A stretch of 64,000 bases of DNA from assembly GCA_000231825.2 (NCBI GenBank), contig JH720351.1:62001-126000 (forward strand), in the 5' to 3' direction. This stretch comes from Tetrahymena elliotti 4EA (Eukaryota > Ciliophora > Oligohymenophorea > Hymenostomatida > Tetrahymenidae). The notes under the pieces are model-generated. The model made no database searches, had not been told where the DNA came from, and saw only the letters and a list, made by a program, of their open reading frames with translations. Both the position numbers and the translations under genes were made by a program. Every line of letters starts with the position of its first letter. Within the stretch, counting starts at the first letter, position 1. Positions 24,044 through 36,643 of this stretch are shown here, piece after piece.

Positions 24044-26367
24044 TTTTTATTGAACAAATTATTGCAAAGTATTGAAAAGTTGTTTGAAATATCTTCTACG
24101 ACAAGCAGGGTTGTTTGTTTTGTAAATCTTTAGATTTGCTTTTTGGGAATTATGTTTTATAAATCTTTTGTATACTATTTGTTTATATCTTAATGATTTG
24201 CTCGTTATTTTTGTTAATAAGTTAATATCACCCACTAAATCAATTAACCAAGCAAAACACTGACTCTTATTATCATATTATAGTTCGCGCTAAAACAAAT
24301 AAAGATAATACTAAAATTTATTATTAATCTAATTCCTTGAATTATATTTTCAAATTTTAACAAAATTTATCTATCTAATTCCTTTTTCAGAAACTAACTA
24401 TTTATAAATTAAGATATTACCTCACTTTGAGCCACTCATATTATTAATTTTTTCTTTAACACGAATTGATTTTTAAATCACTCTTAAACATTCTTTTAGA
24501 AGCCGCTGATTCTTCTATTAGCAAATTACTGATATTAAAAACATTAATTATCAAATATTTTAAATACTCCACAAAATTTATCTTAAAAAATAATTTTTTG
24601 AAAAACAAGAAATTTCTTTTTCATTTCTCCTAAACCAAATTTAACATAAATTTAAAAACATTTTTACATATGGCAAAGTTCTATTCAAATCATCTAATCT
24701 TCTAAAAATTAAAATAAAATATGCAGTTAATTTGTTTATTTGGTGGATGTAGAAATTTTGATTTAATGAATAGTGACTTTTTCTTTTTTGCAATATTAAG
24801 TTTATTAATATTTAATTTTATTTTTCTATTTTCTATTAATATTTAAACAAATTTATTAACTTTCTTAAAATTTATGAAATTTCAAACAAATCATTTAGAG
24901 CATTTTTCATATTATTTGAAATATACATAATTAATAAAAGTCTAAATAAAAATGCTCTCAAAATAAAGAGAACTTTATGCTATCCTCTTTTAAATACTAA
25001 GATAATTAACAAATATATTTAGAACATATTTTACTAGTAGTTATCTAAAAAATGCTTAATGATTTAAATGATATTACACAAACTTAAAAGGAATTTAGTG
25101 TCTCTTAAATTATTGATAAAATTTATTTAAAAATTAATCAAATCAAATTTTAAATATTTTTTGCTATTCTAAAACGTTAAATTTTATTCAAAAGTATTTT
25201 TAAAATTATTGGCTTAAATTTTTAAATGTATTTGAATTAATATTAAACTTTCTTTTCATGAAAACTCTAATTTTAACATTTTATTTCACATTAATAAAAT
25301 TTTTTTGAAGATTTTAAATCATATCAATTATTCAATCTAACTTACTATCTATATTCATCATTTTTAAAAGGTAAACAAATAACTTTATTAAAAATAGAAA
25401 GAAGTTAAGTTTGAAGATAACATAAAATTTACATTTATTTCTTGGAATATAAAAACAATTAAAAATTTCATATGCAAAATATTTGATCAGAAATAACTCA
25501 TTTCTTTTTTCAATTTGAAGTCAAACTTAAATTCAGATAAATAAATTTAAGCAAAGTCTTAATTAAAGAAGTTATATTTTTCCTATTTGTTGTGAAAATT
25601 TTAAGTAAATACAATAAAGCTTTATTAAAACAGGATTTCTAATTGAATTCAAAATAATAAAAAAGATTACTCAACCAAAATGAATTTTTAAAATGAAAAA
25701 TAAAAAGGGAAAAAATATAATACTGAACTAAAAAATGATTTACCATAGAATATTAATATCTAAAATTTAACGATAAAATATTATGATCAAAACATTGCCA
25801 GAAATCTTCCTCAATTTAAAAATTTTCTTTTTCAGTGTAATTCTGGATAGAATATAAACAAATATAAATTATAGTTAAAATAAAGATGAATTTAGATCCA
25901 ATTTATTTAAAGAAAGGTACATTTTAATATAGATAATGTTTACTAAGATAATATCTCCATAAATTAATAATAAATTCTGTAATAAAATGGCATTTTATTT
26001 AATTTTTAATTCATTATTTGTTAGAAAAGAATTAAATTAATTTTTAAGTTTAATAGAAAGACACTAAATTCTTCAAATTTTTATTTAATAGCAAATAAAA
26101 AATGGTATTCCTAGTAGAATTAGTTTTCCATTTAAATAATAACTTAAAATAAGTAGACAATTGATTGATTAATGAACACGTTTTAATTTAATGTTGAGTG
26201 ATAGGATGTACTTAAATCAACTGAAAAATAGGAAAGTTAATAACAATTTAAATGTTCTATTGATAGAAGATTTAGAGGGTTATAAATTCTTTTCAAAATC
26301 TGCCAAGATTTTAAATATTTATTTTAAAAAATTAAGAAATTTTAAACTCTAAATTAGTTTTTTAAAT
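24044..26367. other. Intergenic, 2.3 kb
   Basis: Very A+T-rich on its whole length. Nothing coding, repetitive or structured stands out on either strand. It is a divergent promoter region between a minus-strand gene on the left and a plus-strand gene on the right. Confidence 0.5.
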
Positions 26368-27040
26368 ATGACTTAAAAAAGATAATTACTCTTCATTGCA
26401 GTCTTATTTATTTTAGGAGTTTCTACTTTGAGAGCAGGTAAGATTTACTTGATTTAATAAAGAGCATTTTAACATCTAAAACAATTTAATATTCATGAAA
26501 AAGCATTTTTTTAACATTTTTATACTTGACTGATTTATTATTTAAATAAATATTAGAAACATAAGTAAGTATGGCTAAAGCATTTGGTTGCTCAATGGAT
26601 GATAAGATAGAAATAAAGGATATCATTTCATAATGTAAATGTTATGATAATTCAAGTTGTGTTTGGACTACTGGTAGAAGACCTGTTATGGGTTGCCCTT
26701 GCCCTGTTAAACCTCCTGCTGATGTAGATTATGATTCCATTATTACAGCTGAAATCGTAAATTGCAGTGAAAAGAAAATTGAAATTGATAAGAACTTTGG
26801 TTAATGTGAATGTGAAGGTGGTGGTTAATGTATTTTCGCTAAGAGAAAGACTATTGCTGGTTGCCCTTGTCCTGGTAACAATATTTTTATTTAAGTTTTC
26901 ACCAATAATAAAAATTAATTAAACTAATAATAGGTGGTAGATTGCCATAAGAAAGTGATTTTGTTTAAATAAAGCCTGTTAGCCATTCAAGAAATAAAAA
27001 AAATAAAAATAAAAAGAATAAATAATAAGAGGAGCTTTGA
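26368..27040 (+). CDS. Small secreted protein, two Cys-rich modules
   Basis: Exons 26368-26437, 26557-26874 and 26934-27040, all with GTAA-type donors and TAG acceptors in matching phase, give 164 residues. Residues 1-23 are a classical signal peptide (basic start, LLFIAVLFILGVS core). Two related modules follow, each with six cysteines in the order C-x(~14)-C-x-C-x5-C-x(10-11)-C-P-C-P. In both, KIEI lies between the first two cysteines and GCPCP closes the module. The first module runs at about 35-80, the second at about 95-135. The tail is Lys/Asn-rich and ends in QQEEL, which resembles weak KDEL-type ER-retrieval ends. A disulphide-rich secreted, luminal or granule protein is the best guess. 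I recognise no named family. Confidence 0.8.
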
Positions 27041-27740
27041 GAAAACAAATAGAAAAATGTCTTTAAGCTAAAAATAATAATAAAAATAAATTCATTTGTT
27101 TATATTGTATCCATTTAGTTATATTTTATTTCTCTTAAATAAAGATACTTTTCTTCAAACATAAAAACACAGTATTTATTTCAGAGATAACAATTATTTT
27201 TTAAAATGACTTATTTTTAATGCATATTCCTATGCTATTTGTCAGTAATTATTTTCTAACTTATTCTGTACACTCTTATGTTTTGAAATAGAATTATTGT
27301 TATTATTTCTTATGAATTTTATTCATTATTTAATTTAATTTTCAATAAAAAAATATTTTTTTTGTTCACACAATGAAGTCAAAACTGAAAAGCGATTGAT
27401 CAACAAATTAAGTTTTTAAAAAATTACATAAAGTATATTTAAAATTAAGATTGGTAGCTTTTCAATTTGTTGAATTGAAAAAAAGGTATTTTTTTATTTT
27501 TAGATAAAATATTTCATTATTTTTAATATCTTCTTTTAAATGATATTTTAAACACTTTTTAAATCGATGTATGATATTTATTTTAAGAAAGAAAGAAGAA
27601 GATTTTAATAAGCTAATCTTATAGATTACTAAAGATATAAATTTTTGATAACTAAACATTTACTATTGTATATTATTAGCAATTTTGTAAAAATTATAAA
27701 TGAGAGATATAAATCATTTTATATTTCTAAACGCTTTGCT
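27041..27740. other. Intergenic between convergent genes
   Basis: 3' flanks of the Cys-rich gene and of rpiB. A+T-rich. The open frames present here have random composition. Confidence 0.5.
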
Positions 27741-28214
27741 TCAATGTTAATTAAGATTTTTTTCCTCAATTTTTTCTAATTCTTATATAAAGGTGTTTGA
27801 TTCTTCAGTGGGCTTGTACTAAGTTTTAATAAATACATCTACCATCTATTTTGCTACATCTAATCCAATAATGCGTTCTCCCATAGACATAATATTACAG
27901 TTCAAAACTTCTTTAGAATATTTGGCAGTATAGTAATCATGAGAGAGCCCACATCTAATTCCTTTAATTTTATTACATCCCAAAGAAATACCAACACCAC
28001 TTCCACAGACAACTATTCCTAAATTTTCTTAAGTGTTTTCTAAAAGTTTTTAGCAGACTTTTACAGAGAAATCAGGATAATCACATCTGTTAGCATTTTC
28101 TGGACCACAGTCTTCAATTTCTAACTTTAATTCATTCTTAATGTACTTAATCAATTCTGATTTCAATCCGAAGCCAGCATGATCAGATCCAATGCAAATT
28201 CTTTTAATTTCCAT
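27741..28214 (-). CDS. rpiB: Ribose-5-phosphate isomerase B
   Basis: A single frame of 158 codons from ATG at 28214 to TGA at 27741-27743 gives 157 residues, a normal length for RpiB/LacA/LacB proteins. The N-terminus has IGSDHAGFGLK (Asp11, His12). The catalytic loop reads VVCGSGVGISLGCNK, with Cys70 at the position of the base used for proton transfer. GIRCGLSHD and MGERIIG follow where the family has its phosphate-binding and dimer elements. The enzyme interconverts ribose 5-phosphate and ribulose 5-phosphate in the non-oxidative pentose phosphate pathway, in the cytosol. No intron is present. RpiB is the bacterial type and is found patchily in eukaryotes, mainly protists, so an ancient transfer is possible. 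Isomerase acting on another sugar phosphate is the alternative. Confidence 0.92.
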
Positions 28215-29086
28215 TTTAGTTTGTTTGATTTACCTTTAATATTTAATTTTTAGTTAAAACTTTAACAATTATCAAGTCACAAAAAAAATTATATGTTTTT
28301 GATGAATAAATAATGTGTAAAATTTGTAAGAAATAAAACACATGATATAGGAATAAATAAGAATTAAAATATTAAAATAATAAAGTTAAAGATAAAGCAT
28401 ATTAATAATTGTTCATCATTAATCTTCCTCCAAAAAAGAATCTATTTATTAAATGATATCTAGATTTATTTTATTCAATAAACCACAATCATTTTTTTAA
28501 TCATTTATTTTGCTTTAAAAATTTTGGATAAAAGTAATTATCTAAAAACTCTCTACAAATTCTAAAATAAAGAAAGCTCTATTTTTAGTTTTTTTTGTTG
28601 TAGATGTTAAGAATCATTTTCAAAAAAACTTAAAATTAGCTTTAATTTTTTTTCAACAGAAAGCATTCCTATTCAAAATAACGTTATAGTAGCAAAACAT
28701 CTTTGTTTAGATCTAAAATTCCAAAATAGAATTTGTTTGAAATAAATAAAGAATATTTCATCATGGTTTTTTATTTATTTATTTACAAGTAAGTAAGTTT
28801 ACAATGTAAAATGACATTTATACCATCTGATAATAATTTAAAGTGACCAATATCTATTGAGATAACTATTTATATAAGATTAAAAACACCTAAAAAATAC
28901 AAATAATTCAAGTTAGTGTTAAAATATTTATTAACCAACAAACTAATTTAATTTTATTTAACAATATTTAGAATATTACAATTAACCCAATTAGCTTTGA
29001 ATTATTTTAATTATATTTATTAACTGAATCTTCAATATTTATTTTCTTATTAACTTTTTTTATTTTTTAAATTTTTATTAATTCAT
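28215..29086. other. Intergenic
   Basis: A+T-rich flank holding the rpiB promoter (left side) and the 3' end of the PRKRIP1 gene (right side). No other gene or repeat was seen. Confidence 0.5.
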
Positions 29087-29688
29087 TCATTCATCTTTTT
29101 CCTTTTATTGAGTATCTTTGCTTTCTTCTTTCTCAGCTTAGTCTTCATTTGGTTTAACTTTCTTTTATAAATTGGGTTCTTATTATGTTTTTTATGTTTT
29201 TTCTTGCTCATTTTCACTTTGGTCAGAACCGCTATCTTCATCTTAATCGCTATCGTTATCATTCTATTCTTCTTTTGCTTTCATAAATTAATCAAGGAAA
29301 GAACCATCATTTGAAAATTTATTCAATTGTTATGCCTATTTTTTTAATTTAAGATTTTGCTTGCCTTATTTCTTTTTAAGACGTTTTTATCTTTTCTTAT
29401 CTGTAATCTATTCAGCTTTATCATCAAGTTCTTTTTGTTTGGATTCAAATTTTATCTTCTTTTGTTCCTATTTAGAGTTTATTACAATGGTGATTTTATA
29501 TAATTTAATCAATATCAAATCAATACTTATCTGTGTTCAAATTCCATAGCAGCAAGACGAGCTCTTTCACGCTATTTGTGTAAACTATAATTATGAAATT
29601 CACCACTACCAGCACCTGCAGTAGATCCTGTCATATTATGTACTTTTTCAACTAAAATCTTTGGCCTATTTGGTTTATCGTCACTCAT
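29087..29688 (-). CDS. PRKRIP1: PRKRIP1-like spliceosome protein (DUF1168)
   Basis: Exons 29688-29527 and 29467-29087, joined in phase 0 over a 57-bp intron (GTATTG...AAATAG), give 180 residues ending in TGA. The family signature is at 21-45: GSTAGAGSGEFHNYSLHKQR, the conserved start of DUF1168/PRKRIP1, followed by a long charged helix. A basic block (DKKRQKRLKKKQ) comes near 85-97, as in the family. The C-terminal half is Gln-rich with acidic DSDQDEDSGSD repeats. PRKRIP1 is known as a component of late spliceosomes that bridges U2 snRNP and the active site with its long helix, and in animals it was also reported to bind the PKR kinase. A nuclear splicing role is likely here. Confidence 0.85.
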
Positions 29689-30342
29689 TTAAAAATTACT
29701 ACTCCTTAAATAATTATATAATTTTTATATCTAATTACAAATAATTTATTTTAAGATAAATTAATAAATATTTTCTGACTTAATTTAAAAGTAGGCATAT
29801 TCTTTATTTTTATAATAATTTTTCTAAGTAGACGTATCTAGAATTAATTTGCACATTTATAAAAATTCTCAGTTACTACAATGAAAAATATTAAAATTAT
29901 TTCATAAGAATTTTAAGCCAACTCTATTTTGATTTTGTATTTCAACAAAAATAATCAACTAACTTGAATCGTATGAAGATAAATCATGTAAATGTTATGC
30001 TTATGTTTGATAATTATTATATATTTTTAGTGTTGAACTGAAATATTAAAAACTTTTTTATGTTAATGAAACTAGATATTTTTTATGTTTAATATTGAAA
30101 AGTAAATTGCAGATTTGTTTTTTTTTTCATTTAATAACTAATATGAGCTAATATCAAAATAATTTTAAAAATATGTAAATTTGTGTACTAATAATAATAA
30201 AATAAATTAATTTAATAACTAAATTGATAAACAATAAATGAATGTTTGAAGTTGGCTATTTTTGTATTTATAGGTTTTATGTGATTGTTAACTCTTCATT
30301 TTAAAGAGCAACATCAGGTAAATGACAATTTATTAAATTTAA
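29689..30342. other. Intergenic
   Basis: A+T-rich, no gene seen. It includes the promoter side of the PRKRIP1 gene. Confidence 0.5.
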
Positions 30343-31065
30343 TCATTCATATTCTTCTTCGTTTTCAGCTAAAGATGCTAACATTTAGAAGAATAATCCA
30401 TCATTTGGATTTTAATCTTTTGCAATTTTAAGTATTTGGTTTCTTTTGTATGAGTTTGTGGGTTCATCTATATCTGTTATATATTTTCTTTGCTTTTTAA
30501 GTGTCATTTAATTTTTTAATTGAAGATTTTGTCTTTGTTCAATGTCTGACTGTGCATAAGACTAAGGGTAGCCCTAATCTTAATCAAACTATCTACTATT
30601 ATATTTACTTTTAGAGCTTTTTAAAAGAGAACCTGTTAAGCTACTAGGATTACTTTTTTTAGTCTTTTTGTCAAGTTCTTGCATCTACTTTTTTAAATTC
30701 TATTAAATCAATTAAAATTTTTATTCCTTTAAACTAGTCTAGTTATTATTTGTCTTGCTTTAATTGGTTTTTAATGAAGCTTATTGTTTTTGCTATTACA
30801 TACTTTTTTATACTTCTTCTTTACTCTCTACATTTTATTAATTTTTACTTTATTGGTTTTATTTTTACTGTTCTTGCTTTTTTTAACCTTCTTAATTATT
30901 CTATGAATTTTTTTTATTTTTAAACTCCTCGTGATCATCCTTTCCTCTCTAATAAAAAATAAGAGCGATCACTGAAGCTGTGGTAATTACCCATCCATAC
31001 TTTTGGAAGTTAATTTTTTCAATTGCTCTGATAGAAGTCTTGAACAACTTATCCATATTTAACAT
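30343..31065 (-). CDS. Single-pass membrane protein, Gln/Lys-rich
   Basis: One frame of 241 codons from ATG at 31065 to TGA at 30343-30345 gives 240 residues. A second Met lies three codons on. After a short basic N-terminus there is one membrane helix at about 24-38 (YGWVITTASVIALIF), followed by RGKDDHEE. The whole remainder is hydrophilic, very rich in Gln, Lys, Asn and Ser, with many Gln codons being TAA/TAG. It probably forms coiled coil or disordered tail on one side of the membrane. The end is acidic (AENEEEYE). The topology resembles a tail-exposed signal-anchor protein. No family was recognised. Confidence 0.7.
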
Positions 31066-31940
31066 TAAATCTTGAATAGGAACTGAAACTAAGGAGAATT
31101 AAGTAAGCGGAGGCTTTAAGTTAATAATATTTAGTTTTTGATTGGATATACCTATTAATTAATTAATTTTGTATTTTGAAAGTATTAATTATTATTAATA
31201 TGACTAATTTTTGTTGGTTTGGTTTGGTTTTGTGAATATCAATCAGTATTCAAAAATTTTTGGTTTTTTGTTTTTGATCTTTACTTATTATTTTTAATTT
31301 ATTTCATTATTGATTTTATGAAATCATTTACATCATTTAATTGTTATATAAATTTTCATCAAATTTAAACAAAGATAATCATTAAGATTCATCAAATTAA
31401 AAAATTATCTATAATTGAGACAGAATCCAAACGAAATTTCTATTCTATTTCATAGCTTTTTCAAAAGTCTTTTCAAGCTACAAGAGTATTTAGAATATTT
31501 AAACACTATTTTAACCAATACTTTTTAAGGAGCATAAATATGATAGTTTCAAAAAATCACTTATTTGCTTACAACGACTGAAGAAATATTTGAAAAATTT
31601 TAGTGTGTTCTATAAAAAAATAGATGGATAAAAGATAGATAATTAAGATTAAAAGAATATTCGTGAAAAAAATTCAATTAAAATTAAATGTAGAAGCGGA
31701 TCTATTAATTTCATAAATTGATAAAGTAGAAAAAATTCTTAAATTAATTAATTAATTAATTAGGAATAATTATTGCAAATGATAAAAATAAATTTATACA
31801 AATTAATAGTTAGTGAGTGAGTTAATAGCAATGTGCATAGCTCTTTCAAGAGTATATTGCCATATTTAATAAAATCTTCTTTAAGTAAAATTTTAATTTT
31901 AATTTTGAAAATAATGATATAACTTAAATATAACATTTCA
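31066..31940. other. Intergenic
   Basis: A+T-rich, with an (ATTA)n run near 31740-31760. No gene seen. Confidence 0.5.
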
Positions 31941-34900
31941 TCATCTTTTTTCTTTTAACGATTTAACAAATTGTAGAAGTTTGAGGACTTCCAATTACCC
32001 ATAAACAATGTGATCTAAATATTAGATATTATTCTATTAGTTTTCCTCACCTTCATACTTTTAAAAGAAAAAAAATTAAAAATAAAAATAAATTTTTATA
32101 ATAATTTACTCCCACAAGATTAGTTTTAGGAATAGATTAGCTTATACTTTCTTAATCTTTTATTTATTAAATAAATACTTCCACAGAACTTAGATCTATC
32201 CTTAAGTCTATTAAGATGTACTTGTAAGTTAAATTATCCTTTAAGAACTATATGTATTTGCTAAAAGCTTAATTAATTTTTGTGAATTACAATTCTCTAC
32301 CCAAATCTTTTTTTTATGAGAATATCTACTAAATAATAGTTGAATCACTTAATTCAGCTGATACTACTAAAACTGTGTCAGTTTTCTTGTATGTCTAGCA
32401 TTTTTTATAAAATTTTTAGTTTTAAAAGAAATAATATAAAATATTACCTTGTTCCATAAATCCTGCAATATCCATTTTCTGACATGTTTTTTTAAACGAG
32501 ATTAATGCACTTCAAAAGGTATGATTTCATTCCATGGCAGTTATTTTGTTTCTTACTTTTTGTGGTTATATAATTAATCTTTAGATTCAGAACCTCTTGA
32601 ATCTCCTCTAAATCTAAAATTATTAACAACCAAGGGACTATTTATAATCATGCTAGGGAAATTTGATTTAGAAGGTCTAGTAGACATGACAACGCTTTTT
32701 GGTGTTTCTTCAGAATTAGTAATGATTCCTTTTATGTAATATTTTAGAATTTGAAAAAAAAAGTAGAATTATTTTACTGCTATTAGATGCAGATGAAGTC
32801 TTATTTATATTTTTGTGATCAGGATTTATATAGCCTGCAAAAGCTGAATGTATTTTAGGAGATGCTTAAAAGCGATTTTCATATCTGAGTGAACTAAGTT
32901 ATGGAGAACAAAATTAAACTAAATTACGAGATTTATTTGATAAATTATCAGCTGATGACTTGTCTATAAATCTGACATCAAATTCTTCTTGTACTTTAGA
33001 AGCTGTTAGAATATTTTTGATGATTTTGGAAATATCTCTGACGATGTTAGAATTATATAATTTTAAGTTTGCTTTAATCTCCTTCTTTAAGTTTATACTA
33101 AATAATGAAGAATTATTAGAATTATTATTATTATTATCATCACTAAGAAAATCATTGATTTCTGAAGTGTTATCTTCTTCAATTTTTTATTTAGCTTGCT
33201 CTGCTTTTTAGCTAATCAGCATTCTATCTATATTTTCTACACTTTCTGATATATTTTCAAGATTCTTTTTGTAACTTTTAAAATAAATATAATTAAGATT
33301 ATTCTTTCAAATAATAAACTTAAATGAATTTATTACTTTATGTTCCCCGATGAATTTGTTTTAGGCACAAGAACTTAAGGATTTTAGCTTAAATTTTACT
33401 ATTAAACTGCTTCTTTGCTGCATGGAATAGGTACAAATTAAGAAGGTGGTGGAAAAGTCTAAGGAATCTAAATGTTTTGTTAAGAAGATGAAATATTATG
33501 TTCTGAGTGAGGGTTATTCTTCTGTTCTTCTGCTCCACAACTTACTCCTCTTTCTACTTGTTATAAAGGCTATACTCCTAATGTTCCTCCAACATTTAAG
33601 GTATTCATAGATGCCTTTCTTTAGTTGGGCTTAACAGAAATAGGGCTTATATCATCTAAAATGGAATAGAAATTTAATCAAATAAATATATAAAATAAAA
33701 ATTTTACTTCTGCTAACAGGATTTGGAATATTTTCATCACTGTCTAAATTTTTTAGAAATAAATGTATTTAATAAATTTGCATTTTTGTGAATAAACTAC
33801 TTACCAATACCAAAATTTTTCATTTTACGAAATGGTGTTTTGTAGTCATTAGGTCTTCTTGTATTCAAACCAATTGAAGCAACTATTTTTTTCTCTTCTT
33901 CATTACATTGTTTCCACTAGTATTTATCTTTTTATTTTTCTTTGAATCTATTTTTTTAAAATTTTTGTCTTATTAATTTAACCTTTAGTTTATTTATTTG
34001 TTCTACCTTGTATAAGATAAATTAATTTATGGTGGCTTAGCAAATGCATGATATTTTCTTGCTGAGTTTTTTTTATCTACAAGAGCAGACACTGCTGGAG
34101 AATCCATCATTGAATTGTCTTATTATCTTTTAACCACAGTGTGCATTTCTGCTGTGTTAAATACCTATTCTAATACTACTTTTAACTTCTTAACTAAACT
34201 ATCATCATTTTTTTTATTATCATTAGAATCCAAATTATCTTTGTCTGGTTAAGGTTCCTATTTTATCAATTACTAAGAAGATGGAGGAGCTATATTTTAT
34301 TATGAAGCTGGTTGATTTTGATTATTGTTTTGATTTTTTTTTGATGGATCTATTAAATCTATATGGATATTTCCTTCATTCTACTTGATACAATTTAAAG
34401 TCATCAAATAAAGAGTCTCTAATATATCATGTCCCTTCAAATCACTCTAAACCAAACATCTCTTGAATTCTTCAAACTTTTTAGTCAGCTATTTTCATTA
34501 AATAAGATTATTCAAAAAATGAAAAAAAAATTTTTATTTTTACTTTTTAGAAAAACTCAATTTGCTCTTATGTTGCAATGAATTCAAAATCAAAGCTTAA
34601 AACTAAAGAGTTATTTTTGTCTACAAATGCCAAGAATGTGCAACTAAGAGATAGATCTACTTCATTATATTCACAATTATATGTCATCAAGTAAATTAGG
34701 TTGTGGATAATCTACAAAAATAATAAATAAGTTAGCTTCATAAACAAAAGTTTTTAATCAATATTTACAAAATAAAATGCAGCTGGATCTCCATTAACTT
34801 ATGGAGGAAAGCTCTCAAAAGTTAGGTCTATCTTCTTTAGATAATTTTAAACTCTTACTGAATGAACTTCTATTGCTTAAATAATTAAATTAGTTATTTA

Positions 34901-36643
34901 AAAGTTCTAGAGCTTTCCCTTCTCATGACCGATATACATTTAATTAAAGTATTTCACTAAAGAAGTTAAACTAAAAATATTATGTTGCTCAGATATGATT
35001 GCTGATAATTCTCTTAAATCTGTTTGCTTAATTTAGCTCAACTGAGCCAAGTTGCCCCACTTCTAATAATCTTCTTCTGTGTGGCTTAAAACTGAAACAA
35101 TTCTTTCACTTACATTCCTAATTTGAATATAAAAAAATTTAATTTTACACCTTCAACCCAAACAAATTTTTTTAAATTATAAATCCAAATAAAAACTTTT
35201 TAATATTTTTTACTTCATGAAGAAATTAGTCATTTTGACAAACTCCTGTGTTTCAGAGATGTCAACAAGACTTATTAAGAATGAAGTGGTTTCTTTCCAA
35301 ATGTATGGTGAAATACTTAGGTTAAAGTACTTTACACTGGTTTCATCTTATGTTATATGCAAATACTCGTCCTTAAGCAAATCGTCAAATTATTCTTAAA
35401 GGAAAGGATAGGCAATCTTTTACTATACTATATTTTTTGGCTATAGAGGAGCCATCTAAATATTTTGTCTTACAGGAGGTGAGGCAATGCTCTATTTTTT
35501 ATTACCTAAGCTAGGTAATTATGGACTGGGTTATACTGAGCTTTCATTTGATTTTTTATTCATCCCATTTCTTGTGTTTGAATTACTTATTGAACTTTCA
35601 CCATTAGGAACATTTCCTCCTATGCTACTTCTTTGATTCTATGAAGCATTATTGTTAGCTTTACTGTCTACATCATTTATTCCATTTTATCCATTAAAAT
35701 TATCATTTACTGATTATGTAAAGCATTTTATATTTGCTCTTATATTTATTGTTTCTTTAGTCAAAGATGCTTATTCAAATGCCTACTTTACATTTTCTAA
35801 TTCTTATTTATTTTGGATAAGCTTTAAGAAACTACAATTAGCATATGACATTTATCTTTCTCCAAATATACCTTTAGCGCTTTCATTTAATTCAAGTATA
35901 TTGCCTTAGTGATTAACAACAAAAATTGGTGTTTTTATTTACTAAAATAAATTAACATAAGCTCTTTCAGAACGTTTTACTTAGTCAAGAGCTTTCCAAT
36001 TTAATCTAGTCAAACGTATACAGTAATAGTAAGCAAGTGAACTAAGAATAAAATATTCAACACCTATCTCACTTATCCTTAAGTTATAGATATCATTAAT
36101 TTAAAGCTAGTAAAAGAGCATCTCTCTTTTGCCATTTAGAGAAAAAAAGAGAGGCCATAAGAGTGTTTAGGCTTTATTTAGAAATTGAGAGAGGAGGACA
36201 AAGATTAAAAAAAATACAAATATCATACTTTAAATAGATACAACATTATTGATTCCCCAAATGCAAAGTAATAAAATAAAGAATTCATAGGGTAGATCAA
36301 TCTAAGCAAATCTAAAAAAGAAATAAAACTAAAGAGCAAAAGAAAATAGTTGAGCTTGTAAGACAGATTGTGTCTTTTTAATCCATATGAGATAAATAGC
36401 TGATAAAAATATATTTAGATAAGTAAAATATTCGTATTACTAGTTTATGATTAGATCTGCAATTGTTAAAATGAATTGTATTAAGTGCATTCTAATTGAG
36501 TTATTTATATTCTATATAAAGCACCCTTTGATAAATCGTTGCTCTATCTTATTGTTTAAAAACTTCAGCCATTTTCCAAACAAATACCCTTTACTAGAGC
36601 TATATAAATTTGTGTAGTTTTTTTTACTTAATTAGTACAGCAT
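31941..36643 (-). CDS. PAS/histidine-kinase/receiver-like protein, catalytically degenerate
   Basis: Eleven exons join in phase to 1,368 residues: 36643-35214, 35117-34769, 34711-34544, 34488-34007, 33947-33805, 33743-33708, 33655-33337, 33274-32778, 32728-32448, 32394-32110, 32057-31941; introns are 49-96 bp. About five membrane helices lie at 45-165. Residues 230-280 (KTPIFVVNHQGNILELNESA) begin a PAS domain that contains a Ser/Asn/Gln-rich insert and ends near SFLISLVDIS (about 460). The next exons have the layout of a histidine kinase: a helix with VLSHTEED at the H-box position and GDPAAFYFIIHNLI at the N-box position. The second N-box Asn and the glycine boxes are not seen. A long disordered, Ser/Asn-rich middle follows. 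The last 130 residues resemble a receiver domain: VLVVSAELS, then YILIDLRID with Asp1298 at the phosphoacceptor site, without the acidic pair or conserved Lys. Start uncertain: coding-like sequence continues to about 36830. Confidence 0.75.

Noticed and set aside
32960..35909. Several plus-strand frames
   Set aside because: Antisense shadows of exons of the PAS/kinase-like gene.
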